The notes: generated by a model not told the origin, from the sequence alone. A DNA stretch of 64,000 bases from JAEUWI01 sp942492815 (GCA_942492815.1 OW818658.1:1-64000); one strand, 5' to 3'; shown: positions 1-14,098, counted from the first letter of the stretch. Program-made: numbers and translations.

Positions 1-195
1 GAAGATGTTCCCAGAAAGTTGAAATCGTTATTCGAGTTTTGCTAGTATTTCGCATATCGGCGCGCCGGACACTCCCTGGTTGAGGCGTCCCGCCCGACAC
101 ACATTTGAAACCACCAAAGGAAGGCTCCTTGATGGCAAATGTGGACGCAACAAACGTCCACAGACTGCGCAAGGCAAACCGGTACACTCCGGAAT

Positions 196-225
196 TTGAC
201 AACGCCTTTCTGGTTTTGCTAAGAT
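196..225 (+). promoter_or_regulatory. Candidate rrnA promoter P0
   Basis: A perfect -35 hexamer TTGACA (196-201) is followed after 18 bp by TAAGAT (220-225), which matches four of six consensus -10 positions. It is the most distal of three tandem candidates. The identical 18-bp spacing in all five rrn promoter candidates of the window supports it, but the -10 is weak. Confidence 0.45.
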
Positions 226-362
226 TTCACAGTTCTTGAGCGCAAGCTCAAGTCGGCAACCGCGCGGTGCGGTTGGTAAATAAATTGAATCAAAGTCGCT
301 TCCTCGAACGCGCCGCTCCGGTGGTGCTTCGGAAGATTGGTAAAGTTAGTGGCCTTGGAAAA

Positions 363-392
363 TTGACACACGTCACTTTTGTTTGGTATACT
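363..392 (+). promoter_or_regulatory. Candidate rrnA promoter P1
   Basis: TTGACA at 363-368, an 18-bp spacer and TATACT at 387-392 form a strong sigma-70-type promoter about 470 bp before the 16S gene. A GACAGTTGAATG box lies about 80 bp downstream of it, inside the predicted transcript. Confidence 0.7.
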
Positions 393-533
393 GCTTTCCC
401 GCTGATGCGAAAGCGCGGCGGACCAATCCCACAAGCAAGTCTCTCGGATTTGTTGGTGGTGTGAGGCGTGCGACAGTTGAATGGCGTTTTCCCCTCACGG
501 GCTTCGCTTCCTGAATTAACGCAGGAAACTAAG

Positions 534-563
534 TTGACATGGGGTCTGGAAAATTGCTACTAT
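534..563 (+). promoter_or_regulatory. Candidate rrnA promoter P2 (proximal)
   Basis: TTGACA at 534-539 with TACTAT at 558-563 after an 18-bp spacer. It sits about 40 bp before the point where the two rRNA operons become identical, and corresponds in position and spacing to the promoter at 14099-14128 of operon B. This is the best candidate for the main promoter of operon A. Confidence 0.7.
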
Positions 564-665
564 ACACCTTCGCACGGCCACTTCGGTGGTTGACGAAAAA
601 TAAATAACACGCACCGACGGCCCTCGCTTCGGCGTTGGCAGTTGGGTTCTGCGTGTGTGCTTTTA

Positions 666-678
666 TGCTCTTTGAAAA
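666..678 (+). promoter_or_regulatory. boxA antitermination site in the 16S leader
   Basis: The sequence TGCTCTTTGAAAA is nearly the canonical NusB/NusE (S10) boxA of bacterial rRNA leaders (E. coli TGCTCTTTAACAA). It lies about 180 nt before the mature 16S end, where boxA is expected, and the copy at 14226-14238 is identical. Confidence 0.8.
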
Positions 679-856
679 TTGAATACGATGCATATCGACA
701 AATTAAACCATTGTCTTGTGTGCTTTATCTTTCGCGTAAGCGATGGGTAAGGCAACCCCAAATTATGATTCCTAAAGTAATGCCTGCAGAGGCAATGAAA
801 AGGAGTCAAACAAACCATAAATAGCTGTACGGCACTTCGGTGCTGGCAGTATATTT

Positions 857-2410
<1,554 letters not shown>

Positions 2411-2532
2411 AGTATCGAAGGCTATTCACTACGGTGGATTAGAGCCGACGGTCGATCGCAAGATAGTAAGTTTAGTTTTAGGTATGCATCGTATTCAGCG
2501 TTCAAAGGGCTTTTAGCGCATGTTATCGGCGT

Positions 2533-2609
<77 letters not shown>

Positions 2610-2653
2610 TCTAACAGTTGAAAGCAGCGCGGAATGCTCCTTCGGGGGTATCC

Positions 2654-2729
2654 GGGGATGTAGCTCAGTTGGTAGAGCGCGGGCTTTGCAAGCCTGAGGC
2701 CTGGGGTTCGATCCCCCACATCTCCACCA
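2654..2729 (+). tRNA. alaT: tRNA-Ala (TGC)
   Basis: A 76-nt cloverleaf: acceptor GGGGATG pairs with CATCTCC (one G-U), the loop TTTGCAA carries anticodon TGC (2687-2689), the T-arm is GGGTTCGATCCCC, and CCA is encoded. It follows tRNA-Ile by 44 nt in the spacer. Confidence 0.97.
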
Positions 2730-2799
2730 TTCTTGTGGCGTGTGCGCTCTTTTGGAACGCGATTCATTTTTTGCGGCAATCGATAGGTTGTCGCATCCG

Positions 2800-2816
2800 A
2801 TCTTTGACAGTTGAAT
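2800..2816 (+). promoter_or_regulatory. boxA-like element before the 23S gene
   Basis: ATCTTTGACAGTTGAAT resembles the CTTTGAAAATTGAAT boxA of the 16S leader. It sits about 100 nt before the 23S, where many bacteria carry a second boxA. The same GACAGTTGAATG word also occurs at 472-483 and 14038-14049. Confidence 0.6.
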
Positions 2817-2914
2817 GTTTGGGTAATTGAAAAATTACAACCAACCAAGCGACTAAAGGATACAAAATCTCAAGTGTTATTCCTTTAGGGGAATACACCT
2901 GGGTCAAGTTTTTT

Positions 2915-5915
<3,001 letters not shown>

Positions 5916-6036
5916 TTTAGCAATCATAGAGTTGCTAAATAATCAACTCCCTTTAGCCGTCTGATTTGTAATCAAGTAAATTACCCAACATTCTCTGTCA
6001 AAACTATTTTGTCAGGCTAACCCCTGATACCCAGTT

Positions 6037-6156
<120 letters not shown>

Positions 6157-6162
6157 TATTTT

Positions 6163-6197
6163 AAAGGCCCGCTCATTAACCTGTGCGGGCCTTTTCT
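6163..6197 (+). terminator. Rho-independent terminator of rrnA
   Basis: AAAGGCCCGC and GCGGGCCTTT form a seven-GC-pair stem extended by A-T pairs, followed by TTTTCTC. It sits 7 nt after the 5S gene and the repeat between the two operons ends just beyond it. Confidence 0.9.
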
Positions 6198-6247
6198 CAT
6201 GTCTACACAAAATAACCCAACAGGGCGCACCGGGACATAGGGGCCAT

Positions 6248-6330
6248 GGGTCTTATGGGTCTTATGGGTCTTATGGGTCTTATGGATTGGCTGACAACTC
6301 TCAACTCTCAACTATCAACTATCAACTATC
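6248..6330. repeat. Two short tandem repeats between rrnA and the next gene
   Basis: Four copies of the 9-mer GGGTCTTAT (6248-6283) are followed by five copies of a 7-mer AACTCTC/AACTATC (6296-6330). They are translated in frame with the downstream gene but precede its likely start and its Tat signal, so they are probably non-coding. No spacer-like unique sequence is present, so this is not a CRISPR array. Confidence 0.85.
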
Positions 6331-6409
6331 CACGCGCCTTTCCCCTTGCATTGCCCGGCCACTTCTGCTTAACTTGGGGGCAGCAGTCACTAACCCCGGG
6401 AACTCTCGC

Positions 6410-7861
6410 ATGAAGCATTTCTTTGCCCTGTCACGTCGGGGATTTCTACTCCTCACACTCGCCGCAGCCAGCCTCGCGCTGCCCCCCGCAGTCGCGGCGG
6501 CATCAGACGAGGCGTCCCCCTGGTTCATCGAAGGCTACGCCGGACAACAGAGCGTCGCGCCGGGGGAAGACGTGACTTTCCACGTCTCGACGGGAGCGTC
6601 GAAGTTTGATGCCGAAATCAAGCGAATAGGCGCAGTGGAAGAATCGGTATGGGCCCAGAAAGATATAACCGGGCAGGCTCATCCCGTGCCGGAAAATGCC
6701 TCCTCCCACGGATGCCAGTGGCCGGAGACCTTTCGCGTGACCATCCCTGCGGAATGGCGAAGCGGCTACTATCAGGTCTCCCTGCGCGCAGCGGATGGCG
6801 GTGGCCGGTTTGCACAGCGCGGCCGACGCACGGCGGAATCCAGTTGCTTCTTCGTTGTGCGCTCGGCGACGCCCGGCCAGAATACGAAAATCCTCCTGCA
6901 ACTCACCACAAACACCTACAACGCCTACAACAACTGGGGCGGCTCCAGCCTCTACGCCTACAACGGCCGGGCCGGCATCCAGGGCCACCGTGTTTCGTTT
7001 GATCGACCCCCGGCAAGCCAGTTTTCCTCCTGGGAACTGCCCTTTATCCAGTGGGCGGAGCGAAGCGGGTATGTTCTCGACTATGCCATCAATTCCGACC
7101 TCGAATTCCGACCCGATCTCCTGCAGCACTACCGCCTCGTCCTGAGTGTGGGCCACGATGAATACTGGTCCACGCCCATGCGGGACAATCTCGAAAACTT
7201 CATTGCCACCGGCGGTAATGTCGCCTTCATGAGCGGAAATACTTGCTGCTGGCAGGTGCGAAGCGAGGACGAAGGCAAGGCCCTCGTCTGCTGGAAGGAG
7301 AACTACTTCAAAGATCCCGTTTTTGCCACGGGGGACCACACCCTGCTCACCTCGTTGTGGAGCCATCACCTTGTGAAGCGTCCGGAAAACGAGCTAACGG
7401 GCGTCGGCTTCCTGTGGGGTGGCTTCCACAAAAGTCACGAACAGTTCATGGACGGTAGTGGTGCCTTCACTGTGCACCGTCCCGATCACTGGATCTTTGA
7501 GGGAACCGAACTGAAGCAGGGCGATGAATTCGGTGGCGAGAACACCATCGTCGGATATGAATGCGATGGCGCCGAACTCGAGTGGCGCGATGGCCTGCCC
7601 TTCCCAACGCTCCGTGACGGCACCCCCGAGTCCTTCACCGTGCTCTGCACCGCGCCTGCCCGCTGGCACCCCGGCGACAGCGAGTGGTATGAGAAATGGG
7701 AGAAGGGTCGCACCGGCGCGGCGTGCCTGGGCCTCTATACGAAGCCGGGAGGCGGCACGGTCTTTACCTCCGGCACGACAGACTGGGCCCACGGCCTTCG
7801 TGGCGGCACACCTGCAGTCGAGCAAATCACGAAGAATATTCTGGACCGACTGTCGAAGTAG
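6410..7861 (+). CDS. Tat-exported N,N-dimethylformamidase beta-subunit-like protein
   Basis: A 483-residue protein. The start at 6410 was chosen because it places a twin-arginine signal directly at the N-terminus (S-R-R-G-F-L-L-L, residues 8-15, then a hydrophobic Ala/Leu stretch to about residue 30); the open frame runs further upstream only through short tandem repeats. From about residue 150 the sequence matches the DMFA2_C-type C-terminal domain of N,N-dimethylformamidase large subunits: NTYNAYNNWGG, then SFDRP, WELPFIQWAE, SVGHDEYWS and a GGN-AFMSGN segment. Family members cleave small amides, but many homologues in environmental genomes are uncharacterised and lack the partner small subunit. 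None is seen here, so substrate is unknown. The next gene starts 29 bp downstream on the same strand and is also exported, so the two may be co-transcribed. Confidence 0.8.
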   Translation: MKHFFALSRRGFLLLTLAAASLALPPAVAAASDEASPWFIEGYAGQQSVAPGEDVTFHVSTGASKFDAEIKRIGAVEESVWAQKDITGQAHPVPENASSHGCQWPETFRVTIPAEWRSGYYQVSLRAADGGGRFAQRGRRTAESSCFFVVRSATPGQNTKILLQLTTNTYNAYNNWGGSSLYAYNGRAGIQGHRVSFDRPPASQFSSWELPFIQWAERSGYVLDYAINSDLEFRPDLLQHYRLVLSVGHDEYWSTPMRDNLENFIATGGNVAFMSGNTCCWQVRSEDEGKALVCWKENYFKDPVFATGDHTLLTSLWSHHLVKRPENELTGVGFLWGGFHKSHEQFMDGSGAFTVHRPDHWIFEGTELKQGDEFGGENTIVGYECDGAELEWRDGLPFPTLRDGTPESFTVLCTAPARWHPGDSEWYEKWEKGRTGAACLGLYTKPGGGTVFTSGTTDWAHGLRGGTPAVEQITKNILDRLSK

Positions 7862-7890
7862 ACCGTGCCTACAACGTAAGATTGGGATTT

Positions 7891-10800
7891 ATGAGCTCTT
7901 TCAACGCCACACACCGTGCGGCAAGTATCCTCGCCCTGGCTGCTTCTCTGCTTGTCGTATCCGCCCCCGCGCAGGATGCCATCCCCAAGGATCGCCCACG
8001 CGTCCGGCCACCCTCCGCGTTGACGGGCTGGGCCGATTGGGAAAAGGGCGAAGATTTGCTCAAACGTATCGAGGTGCCCCCCGCGCCGGTCCTTTCGGCG
8101 GAAGAGGAGCAGAAAACCTTCAAGATTGCACCCGGCTACCGCCTGGAGCTCGTCGCCGCCGAACCCTTCGTGCAAAACCCGATCTTCTTCGAGTTCGATC
8201 CCGAGGGGCGGATCTGGGTCGTGGAATACCAGGGCTACATGCGCGACCTCGATGGCAGCGGCGAAGATGAACCCATCTGCCGCGTGGTCGTCCTGGAGGA
8301 CACGGACGCCGACGGCAAGGCCGACAAGCACACCGTTTTTCTTGACGAACTCGTCATGCCCCGATCCTTCGCCTTTGTGAAAGGCGGCATCCTCCTTCAG
8401 GAGCCGCCCACGCTGTGGTTCTGCGAAGATACGGATGGCGATCTGCGCGCCGACAAACAGACCGACGTGGGGGAGATGGGCATGGCCGGAAACCCCCAGC
8501 ACACCGCCAACGGCCTGCGCTATGGCATCGACAATTGGCTGCATTGCGCCGATTGGACAAAGCGGTACCGCTGGCAGGACGGAAAACTGGTTGAAGAAGA
8601 GACCATAAAACGCGGACAGTTCGGCGTCACCTTCGACGAGACCGGCCGCTTCATGACGTGCTACGAGAACAAGGCCCTCTTCGGCGACAACCTGCCTGCG
8701 GAGTACCTGATGCGGAATCCCCATCTGCAGCGCGTCTTCCAGCGCGGCGGTGGCGATCGCAAGGGCTTCGGCGTCAATGTGGACTTCGCGCCCAACGCCC
8801 AGGAAGTCTTCCCGATCCGCGTCACGCCCGCAGTCACCCTCGGTGCCCTCGAACTGCGCGACGACGGACGCCTGCGCACCTATACCATTGCAAGCGGAAC
8901 GACCTTCTACGATGGACACCAGTTTCCCGCCGACGCCCATCGCAATATCTTCGTGCCCGAATCCGGCGGCCATCTAATCGGGCGACTTACACTCAACGAC
9001 GATATCACAACGGACGCGTCGCGTTTCTATCCGCCGGAGCAGGAATTTCTCGCCTCAACCGACGAGCGATTTCGCCCCGTCAACGCCCGCGTCGGTCCCG
9101 ATGGCGCGCTCTACGTGGCCGACATGTACCACGGAATCATCGAGCACGTCATCTTCATGGTGCCCTGGCTGACCAAGCAGATCGAAGAGCGCAAACTCGG
9201 CGAGGGCAATGATCTCGGTCGCATCTGGCGTATTGTCGCGGAGGATGAGCCCATCGCCCGCCGCCCGCCCGGTCTCTCGAAAGCGTCCACCACGAAGCTC
9301 GTGAAAACCCTGGCCCATCCCAACGGCTGGCATCGTCTCACCGCGCAGCGTCTCCTCATCGAGCGTGCGGATTCGAACGCGATTCCGCGTCTGAGGAAGG
9401 CCGCCGCCGACGGCAATGCCCTTGGTGCCCTTCACGCGTTATGGACTCTGGACGGCCTCGGCGCACTGGACTCCGATACCCGACTCGCCGCCCTGAAAAG
9501 CGCCGATGAGCGGGTGCGCGCCGCCGCCATCCGTCTTTCCGAAGGGGACTCGAACGTGCTCGCCCCGCTGGTCGCGCGCACAAACGATGAGAGCCAATCG
9601 GTCCGTCTGCAACTCGCGCTGACCCTCAGCACCTTTTCCGATCCTCAGGCCCAGGCGGCCCTCGCAGACCTGGTCGCCCACGAAGCGCAGCCGTTGTTCC
9701 GCACCGCCGCGTTGACCGGCCTGGCGGGTCGTGAACTGGAATTCCTCAAGGACTGGACGCAACGCGGCAAAGTGGACGAGAGCCTCGTCTCGCTGCTCGC
9801 CCAATGTGTACTGGAAGAAGCAAGCCCGCCCCGTGTCGCGGAGCTCCTGGCCCTCTTCACGAGCACACCCGCCGACCGCGATTGGCAGCGCAACGCCATG
9901 CTCGATGCCTTTTCCCGGATTCGCTATCCCCAGCCCTTTTCTCTCGCGGAAGAGCCCCTGGCCTTGACCGCCCTCATGCGGGCGTCGGACGTGGCCACCC
10001 GCGAAAAAGTGATGAGCGCCCTGAACCAGTTCACCTGGCCGGGAGCAAAACTACCCGACACCCTGACGCAGAACGCCGCCCCCCTCACTCCCGATCAGGA
10101 GGCCCGCGTGGCGGCCGGGCAACAGCTCTATGCGATGGCCTGTGCCGCATGCCATCAGCCCCATGGTGGCGGTGTACCCGGCATCGCACCGCCCCTCGCG
10201 GGCAGCGAATGGGTCAGTGGCCCACCGGAACGCCTCATCCGTATCGTGCTGAACGGGCTCTACGGTCCCATCCAGGTAAACGGCCAGACCTGGAATCTCA
10301 GCATGCCCACCTTCGGCACCTATACCGACGAGGAAGTTGCCAGCGTGCTCAGCTATGTTCGTCGCGCCTGGGGCAATGCGGCCGAGCCGGTCGATCCGGC
10401 CCTCGCTTCCACCGTGCGCAGCGAGAATGAAGGAAGGACCCTTCCCTGGCGCGCTGAAGAACTCGCACTGGTTGCCGGCAACGCGGCCGCCATTCAACCG
10501 CTCCAACCGGAAACCGACGGGTCTATTGTTCTTCCGGCCAGCAAGGCCACCGTGTTTGGACAGCGACTCGCTTACCGTCCCACCCTCGATGTGCTTGCGC
10601 CGTGGGTCGTGGCGGAAGACATCGCCGAGTGGCAGGTGGAGGTCTCCCAACCCGGTACCTACGAGGTCACGGTAAATCTCGCCGCCGACGACAAATCCGC
10701 CGGCGACTTTTACATGATCGAGACCGAAGGCAGCCGCACCCGGGGTGAAGTGCCCGACACGGGGGGCTATGATCGCTTCGTCGAACAGCCCAGTGGGAGC

Positions 10801-10917
10801 CTCATGCTTCGCGCAGGTCTGAACCGAGTCATACTCCGCCCTGAGGGCCCTCTCAAGCAGGAACTGGCCGATGTGCGGGGACTGCGCCTGGTACCGATAC
10901 CGAGTTCATCTCGATAG
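7891..10917 (+). CDS. Secreted dehydrogenase-domain/HEAT/cytochrome c protein (TIGR02604-like)
   Basis: A 1008-residue exported protein. A Sec signal covers residues 1-27 (hydrophobic core ILALAASLLVVSAPA). Residues about 70-450 resemble the PVC-type membrane-bound dehydrogenase/propeller domain, with PGYRLELVAAEP and AEYLMRNPHLQRVF-type signatures. Residues about 465-690 are HEAT-like helices. Residues about 735-835 form a class I cytochrome c domain with the heme site C751-A-A-C754-H755 and a probable axial Met in LSMPTFG. A beta-sandwich, carbohydrate-binding-like domain follows at about 870-1000. Such multidomain proteins are typical of Planctomycetes and neighbouring phyla and are thought to oxidise sugars or alcohols in the periplasm; the substrate cannot be read from sequence. 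The ATG at 7891 was chosen because it starts the signal peptide, 29 bp after the upstream stop. Confidence 0.85.
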   Translation: MSSFNATHRAASILALAASLLVVSAPAQDAIPKDRPRVRPPSALTGWADWEKGEDLLKRIEVPPAPVLSAEEEQKTFKIAPGYRLELVAAEPFVQNPIFFEFDPEGRIWVVEYQGYMRDLDGSGEDEPICRVVVLEDTDADGKADKHTVFLDELVMPRSFAFVKGGILLQEPPTLWFCEDTDGDLRADKQTDVGEMGMAGNPQHTANGLRYGIDNWLHCADWTKRYRWQDGKLVEEETIKRGQFGVTFDETGRFMTCYENKALFGDNLPAEYLMRNPHLQRVFQRGGGDRKGFGVNVDFAPNAQEVFPIRVTPAVTLGALELRDDGRLRTYTIASGTTFYDGHQFPADAHRNIFVPESGGHLIGRLTLNDDITTDASRFYPPEQEFLASTDERFRPVNARVGPDGALYVADMYHGIIEHVIFMVPWLTKQIEERKLGEGNDLGRIWRIVAEDEPIARRPPGLSKASTTKLVKTLAHPNGWHRLTAQRLLIERADSNAIPRLRKAAADGNALGALHALWTLDGLGALDSDTRLAALKSADERVRAAAIRLSEGDSNVLAPLVARTNDESQSVRLQLALTLSTFSDPQAQAALADLVAHEAQPLFRTAALTGLAGRELEFLKDWTQRGKVDESLVSLLAQCVLEEASPPRVAELLALFTSTPADRDWQRNAMLDAFSRIRYPQPFSLAEEPLALTALMRASDVATREKVMSALNQFTWPGAKLPDTLTQNAAPLTPDQEARVAAGQQLYAMACAACHQPHGGGVPGIAPPLAGSEWVSGPPERLIRIVLNGLYGPIQVNGQTWNLSMPTFGTYTDEEVASVLSYVRRAWGNAAEPVDPALASTVRSENEGRTLPWRAEELALVAGNAAAIQPLQPETDGSIVLPASKATVFGQRLAYRPTLDVLAPWVVAEDIAEWQVEVSQPGTYEVTVNLAADDKSAGDFYMIETEGSRTRGEVPDTGGYDRFVEQPSGSLMLRAGLNRVILRPEGPLKQELADVRGLRLVPIPSSSR

Positions 10918-10943
10918 ACCAGAAATCCATTGAAATACAGCAG

Positions 10944-10980
10944 GAGCGGACGCCTGAATTAATCGAGCGTCCGCCCCTTC
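10944..10980. terminator. Hairpin between convergent genes
   Basis: GCGGACGC (10946-10953) and GCGTCCGC (10967-10974) form a perfect eight-pair stem with a 13-nt AT-rich loop in the gap between two convergent genes. There is no long U tract on either strand, so it may be a weak bidirectional terminator. Confidence 0.5.
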
Positions 10981-11017
10981 GTTTAGTGGGCTCAGCATTC
11001 GCGATCAAACGACCCGG

Positions 11018-13435
11018 TCACATGCCCGACAAAGGTGAGCCCACGACACTGTACACCTTCACCGAAGCTGGGATCCTGAGGCCCCAGGCCGGCGCATTTT
11101 CATCCGTGCTGGAGTCGGTCGACAATCGGACAAGTGTTGTTGCAGCGGCCAAGTCACTGGCGGACAGGGTCGTTGAGATGAGATATACCGGGGATTCCCC
11201 AAGCGGCACAATCCCGCCAGGGCCAGCGTTCCCGTCATTGAAAGTGCCCGGTGCCCACGCAATAAGCACCGCGCCCCTCGGTCCATCGAAGGCGTAGCCA
11301 TAGACTCTGCTCGTGTCGTGGCCGTCTATGGCGGCTTCGTTCTTCAGCGGCGCGGCGAAACGCGGAGACGGCCCCACGCTGTTGGCCAGCATCGCCTGGG
11401 CCGCAAAAAACTTCTGCGGAACAGCCTCCGGGCCAAGGAGCGGATTTTCGAGATCACGGGAGCCGTTGTTGACCTCGCCCTCGAGACCGGAGTGCCAGAA
11501 TATCTTCTCCACGCCATGGGCCAAGAGGATAACCGACTGGCGAATATTAAAATCCGAAGCTTCGCGCTCGCTCGCCTGCTGGCGATTCGCCGCCCAGTGG
11601 CCGGGGTTCGGCGGTGCCCACGGCGTCCACGGCTTGTCATCCGTCCCCCAGTAGCTCAACTCCGTGGCCCAGATCGGCTTGCGCCCGCCCCGTGCGTCCA
11701 TCGTTGCCTGGATCCGCGCCATCAACGGCACAAAAGACTCCGGTCCGTCGCCCTCGGGGTAGGGATGTAGATTGTAAATGTCCGCGTAGTCCAGCCCGCC
11801 CTTCTGAATGAACTCGTCCCCCATCGGGCTGTTGGCCATGATCGAAAGGCCGCCGATCACCACGCAATCGGGGTCGGCCGACTTCATCGCGGTCGAAGCA
11901 CCCTTCAGCAGGTCGATATACGTATCTACCGTGTAGCCTCCGCCCGCTGGGAGGCAATACCACGGAACCCAGAGCGGCTCGTTCAAAAACTCCCAATACC
12001 GCACACGATCCCGGTAGCGCGACACCGTCGTGGAAATGAAGGTATCTAATTTGTCCCGGTGCTCGGGCGCAGGCGCATAGGCGCTCCGCTCAACGGCGGG
12101 CAGCCCCTCCAGCGGTGCTTCCGAAGCCCAGAGGGCAGACGGCTGCGGCGGGAGCAACGGCAGGAGGTTCATGTTCACCCGCCCGATACGATCTACCTGG
12201 CGGTCAATCTCCGCAAAGTCATAGATGCCCTCCTGCGGCTCGATCGATTCCCACTTCATGGACCAGTCGCGCGCCCAGGTCACGCCCGCCTTGCGCAACT
12301 GCCCGCAGGCCCCATCCGTCGTCGGGACGTGATTGAGACCAAAGACTGATTCTTGCGAAGGATACGTATCCACCACCGAGAACTTGATGGTCCTGCTATG
12401 GGCAACCCCGCCGAGCTTCCAGGAAAGGTGCGCCCGGTAGTAGCCCGTTCCCGGCACGGCCAGGGGGAGAAAGTTCTCCGCCCGTGCGCCCGGGCCTATT
12501 GACCATCGGTGAATGGCCTCGGGGCCTGGCGTTCCGAAATAGTCTTCGAGTTGGGCATGGAGCTCGATCTCGGCCGCCTCCAACGTGGTATTTGCGCAAG
12601 TCACCTTCAGGCCGATAGCTTCGTTGCTATCGAACAGATTTCCATAGCGCTCGCTATGCACGCCAAGCTCGACCGGCTCGCGAGGAACATAGGTCGAAGG
12701 CGCGGTGTTCTCAGGCTCCAGCCCGCCCGGCGAAGCTTCCAGTTGAACGCAATCAATCCAGACGACAGCGGAGGCCTCGGGCGTATCCGAAAGACTGGGC
12801 CCAAGGGCCACAAAAACATCCGGCGCATACGCCACCATGGAAAAATCGTAGCGCGCCCACACCGTGCCCAGCACGACCCGCTTTGAGTGGAAATCCGCCC
12901 CGACGACGGCATCCACATTTCCTCCGAAGCGCAGCGCCAGGTCTGCCGGCACCCCTTCCCGATTCGCACGCATGAAGGCCGACAGGGTGTAGGTAACGCC
13001 GGGCGTCACACTGATCCAGCCCAGATTGGCGGCCAGCGGCGCCGACTGAACTACCGTCTGCGACGACCCAAGCGTGTAGTCGGAATAGGTCACTGGCGTC
13101 TTGCCTGGTCCGAGCTCAATCCGGAGGCAGTGATCGCCGTCGTAGGCTTCGCCTGCTTGGACGACACCGTAGAGCCCACACAGATCACCACCCGCCGCGG
13201 TGCTCTTCCCCAGAGAAGACCAGCCATCCGCGCCCAATTCAAAGCTGCTGTTGGGAATGAGATTCGTGGAAGGGAGGGGAGGAACAGCGGGGCTCCACCG
13301 CGGCGCAGGCTCCTCCGCATGCGTCACCGCGCACACCGCTATCAGCAAGCTGACCATACACCGGCACAGCATCGCCGGAATCTCAGAAGGCGACAGCAGC
13401 CAGAGGGGAGAAAGAGGGGGATGGTTGTTCATCAT
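11018..13435 (-). CDS. Secreted clan GH-A glycoside hydrolase (GH39-like)
   Basis: A protein of 805 residues. The start at 13435 follows an AAGGAC Shine-Dalgarno element a few bases upstream and precedes a hydrophobic signal segment (MVSLLIAVCAVTHA). Residues about 45-235 look like a carbohydrate-binding beta-sandwich (LIPNSSFELG...GW and a conserved W-DCVQLE strand). A TIM-barrel glycosidase domain follows at about 345-690: the acid/base Glu is E486 in YWEFLNEP and the nucleophile is probably E592 in WATELSYWG, the spacing expected of clan GH-A. A beta-rich C-terminal domain completes it. GH39 or a related GH-A family (xylosidase/iduronidase-like) is my best placement; substrate is unknown. 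It converges on the cytochrome gene and its own upstream region is the operon B promoter region. Confidence 0.78.
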   Translation of the reverse strand: MMNNHPPLSPLWLLSPSEIPAMLCRCMVSLLIAVCAVTHAEEPAPRWSPAVPPLPSTNLIPNSSFELGADGWSSLGKSTAAGGDLCGLYGVVQAGEAYDGDHCLRIELGPGKTPVTYSDYTLGSSQTVVQSAPLAANLGWISVTPGVTYTLSAFMRANREGVPADLALRFGGNVDAVVGADFHSKRVVLGTVWARYDFSMVAYAPDVFVALGPSLSDTPEASAVVWIDCVQLEASPGGLEPENTAPSTYVPREPVELGVHSERYGNLFDSNEAIGLKVTCANTTLEAAEIELHAQLEDYFGTPGPEAIHRWSIGPGARAENFLPLAVPGTGYYRAHLSWKLGGVAHSRTIKFSVVDTYPSQESVFGLNHVPTTDGACGQLRKAGVTWARDWSMKWESIEPQEGIYDFAEIDRQVDRIGRVNMNLLPLLPPQPSALWASEAPLEGLPAVERSAYAPAPEHRDKLDTFISTTVSRYRDRVRYWEFLNEPLWVPWYCLPAGGGYTVDTYIDLLKGASTAMKSADPDCVVIGGLSIMANSPMGDEFIQKGGLDYADIYNLHPYPEGDGPESFVPLMARIQATMDARGGRKPIWATELSYWGTDDKPWTPWAPPNPGHWAANRQQASEREASDFNIRQSVILLAHGVEKIFWHSGLEGEVNNGSRDLENPLLGPEAVPQKFFAAQAMLANSVGPSPRFAAPLKNEAAIDGHDTSRVYGYAFDGPRGAVLIAWAPGTFNDGNAGPGGIVPLGESPVYLISTTLSASDLAAATTLVRLSTDSSTDENAPAWGLRIPASVKVYSVVGSPLSGM

Positions 13436-13933
13436 AGTCCTTCGTAAACAATAGGATTCCGGGCCATGGGTACACGGCGCTAACGTGGCCCGGAATACGA
13501 GCGCAGACACGGCTATAGGGTATCACCACCCGGCTCCGTCTCCAATCCGACCAGCGCTCCTGGAAATTACTCGAGAACTCGGGGATATGGAGCGGGGCTT
13601 TCCAGCCCCCGACCCGCCGAAGCCTGCGGAGGAGGCCGCAGGCCGGAAAGAAAGCCGATGTGCAAGAATAGAGCGAACTAGAAGCACAGAAGAGCGTGGA
13701 TATACAAAGACAAAAGAATCAGTACTCATGCCTTGTCCGGTCAGGGCCCAATGCCAACGCAAATGGGCAACAAAAACATCTGTACTCAATTACTACTTCA
13801 GGGAAATTCTCCTATTGAATGCATATGGAATCATGCGAGGTGCAGACGTGAAAAACCCACGCGCCGGGCGCGGTCCGCAACGCCCGACACGGGACATGAA
13901 AACAACATGGGGAAAGATTTCTTCGCATGTTCG

Positions 13934-13963
13934 TTGACATCGCCTCCCTGCGTTTGTTAAGCT
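13934..13963 (+). promoter_or_regulatory. Candidate distal promoter of rrnB
   Basis: TTGACA at 13934-13939 and a poor -10, TAAGCT, at 13958-13963 after 18 bp. The shared 18-bp spacing and the 165-bp distance to the proximal promoter match the arrangement upstream of operon A. Confidence 0.4.
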
Positions 13964-14098
13964 ACTTCTCCGCTGCCGAGAACACTTGGCGGCGGCACGG
14001 CTGAACGGCCCCGCTTGCGGGAAAAGTTCGGTCAGGCGACAGTTGAATGGATAGCGGACTCAAGTCGGCAAGTACTCAAAAATAAATTGAGCAGTTGG

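Larger units (their letters stand above)
1..856 (+). other. Upstream/leader region of rRNA operon A, no protein gene
   Basis: I see no credible protein gene here. The stretch holds three promoter-like TTGACA/-10 pairs (listed separately) spaced about 170 bp apart. It also has a GC hairpin just after the first one (TTGAGC GCAA GCTCAA near 236-251), a GACAGTTGAATG box near 472-483, and the transcribed 16S leader with a boxA at 666-678. The part from 603 onward is shared with operon B; the part before it is not, apart from short words such as CTCAAGTCGGCAA and GCGACAGTTGAATGG that recur upstream of operon B in a different order. Assignment as regulatory sequence is inference from position and motifs. 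Confidence 0.75.

Noticed and set aside
6248..6330. CRISPR-like array
   Set aside because: Repeats are 7-9 bp, contiguous and without spacers; no cas genes in the window.
7735..8973. 412-residue minus-strand frame opposite the cytochrome-dehydrogenase gene
   Set aside because: Antisense shadow; the plus strand has signal peptide, heme site and domain order.
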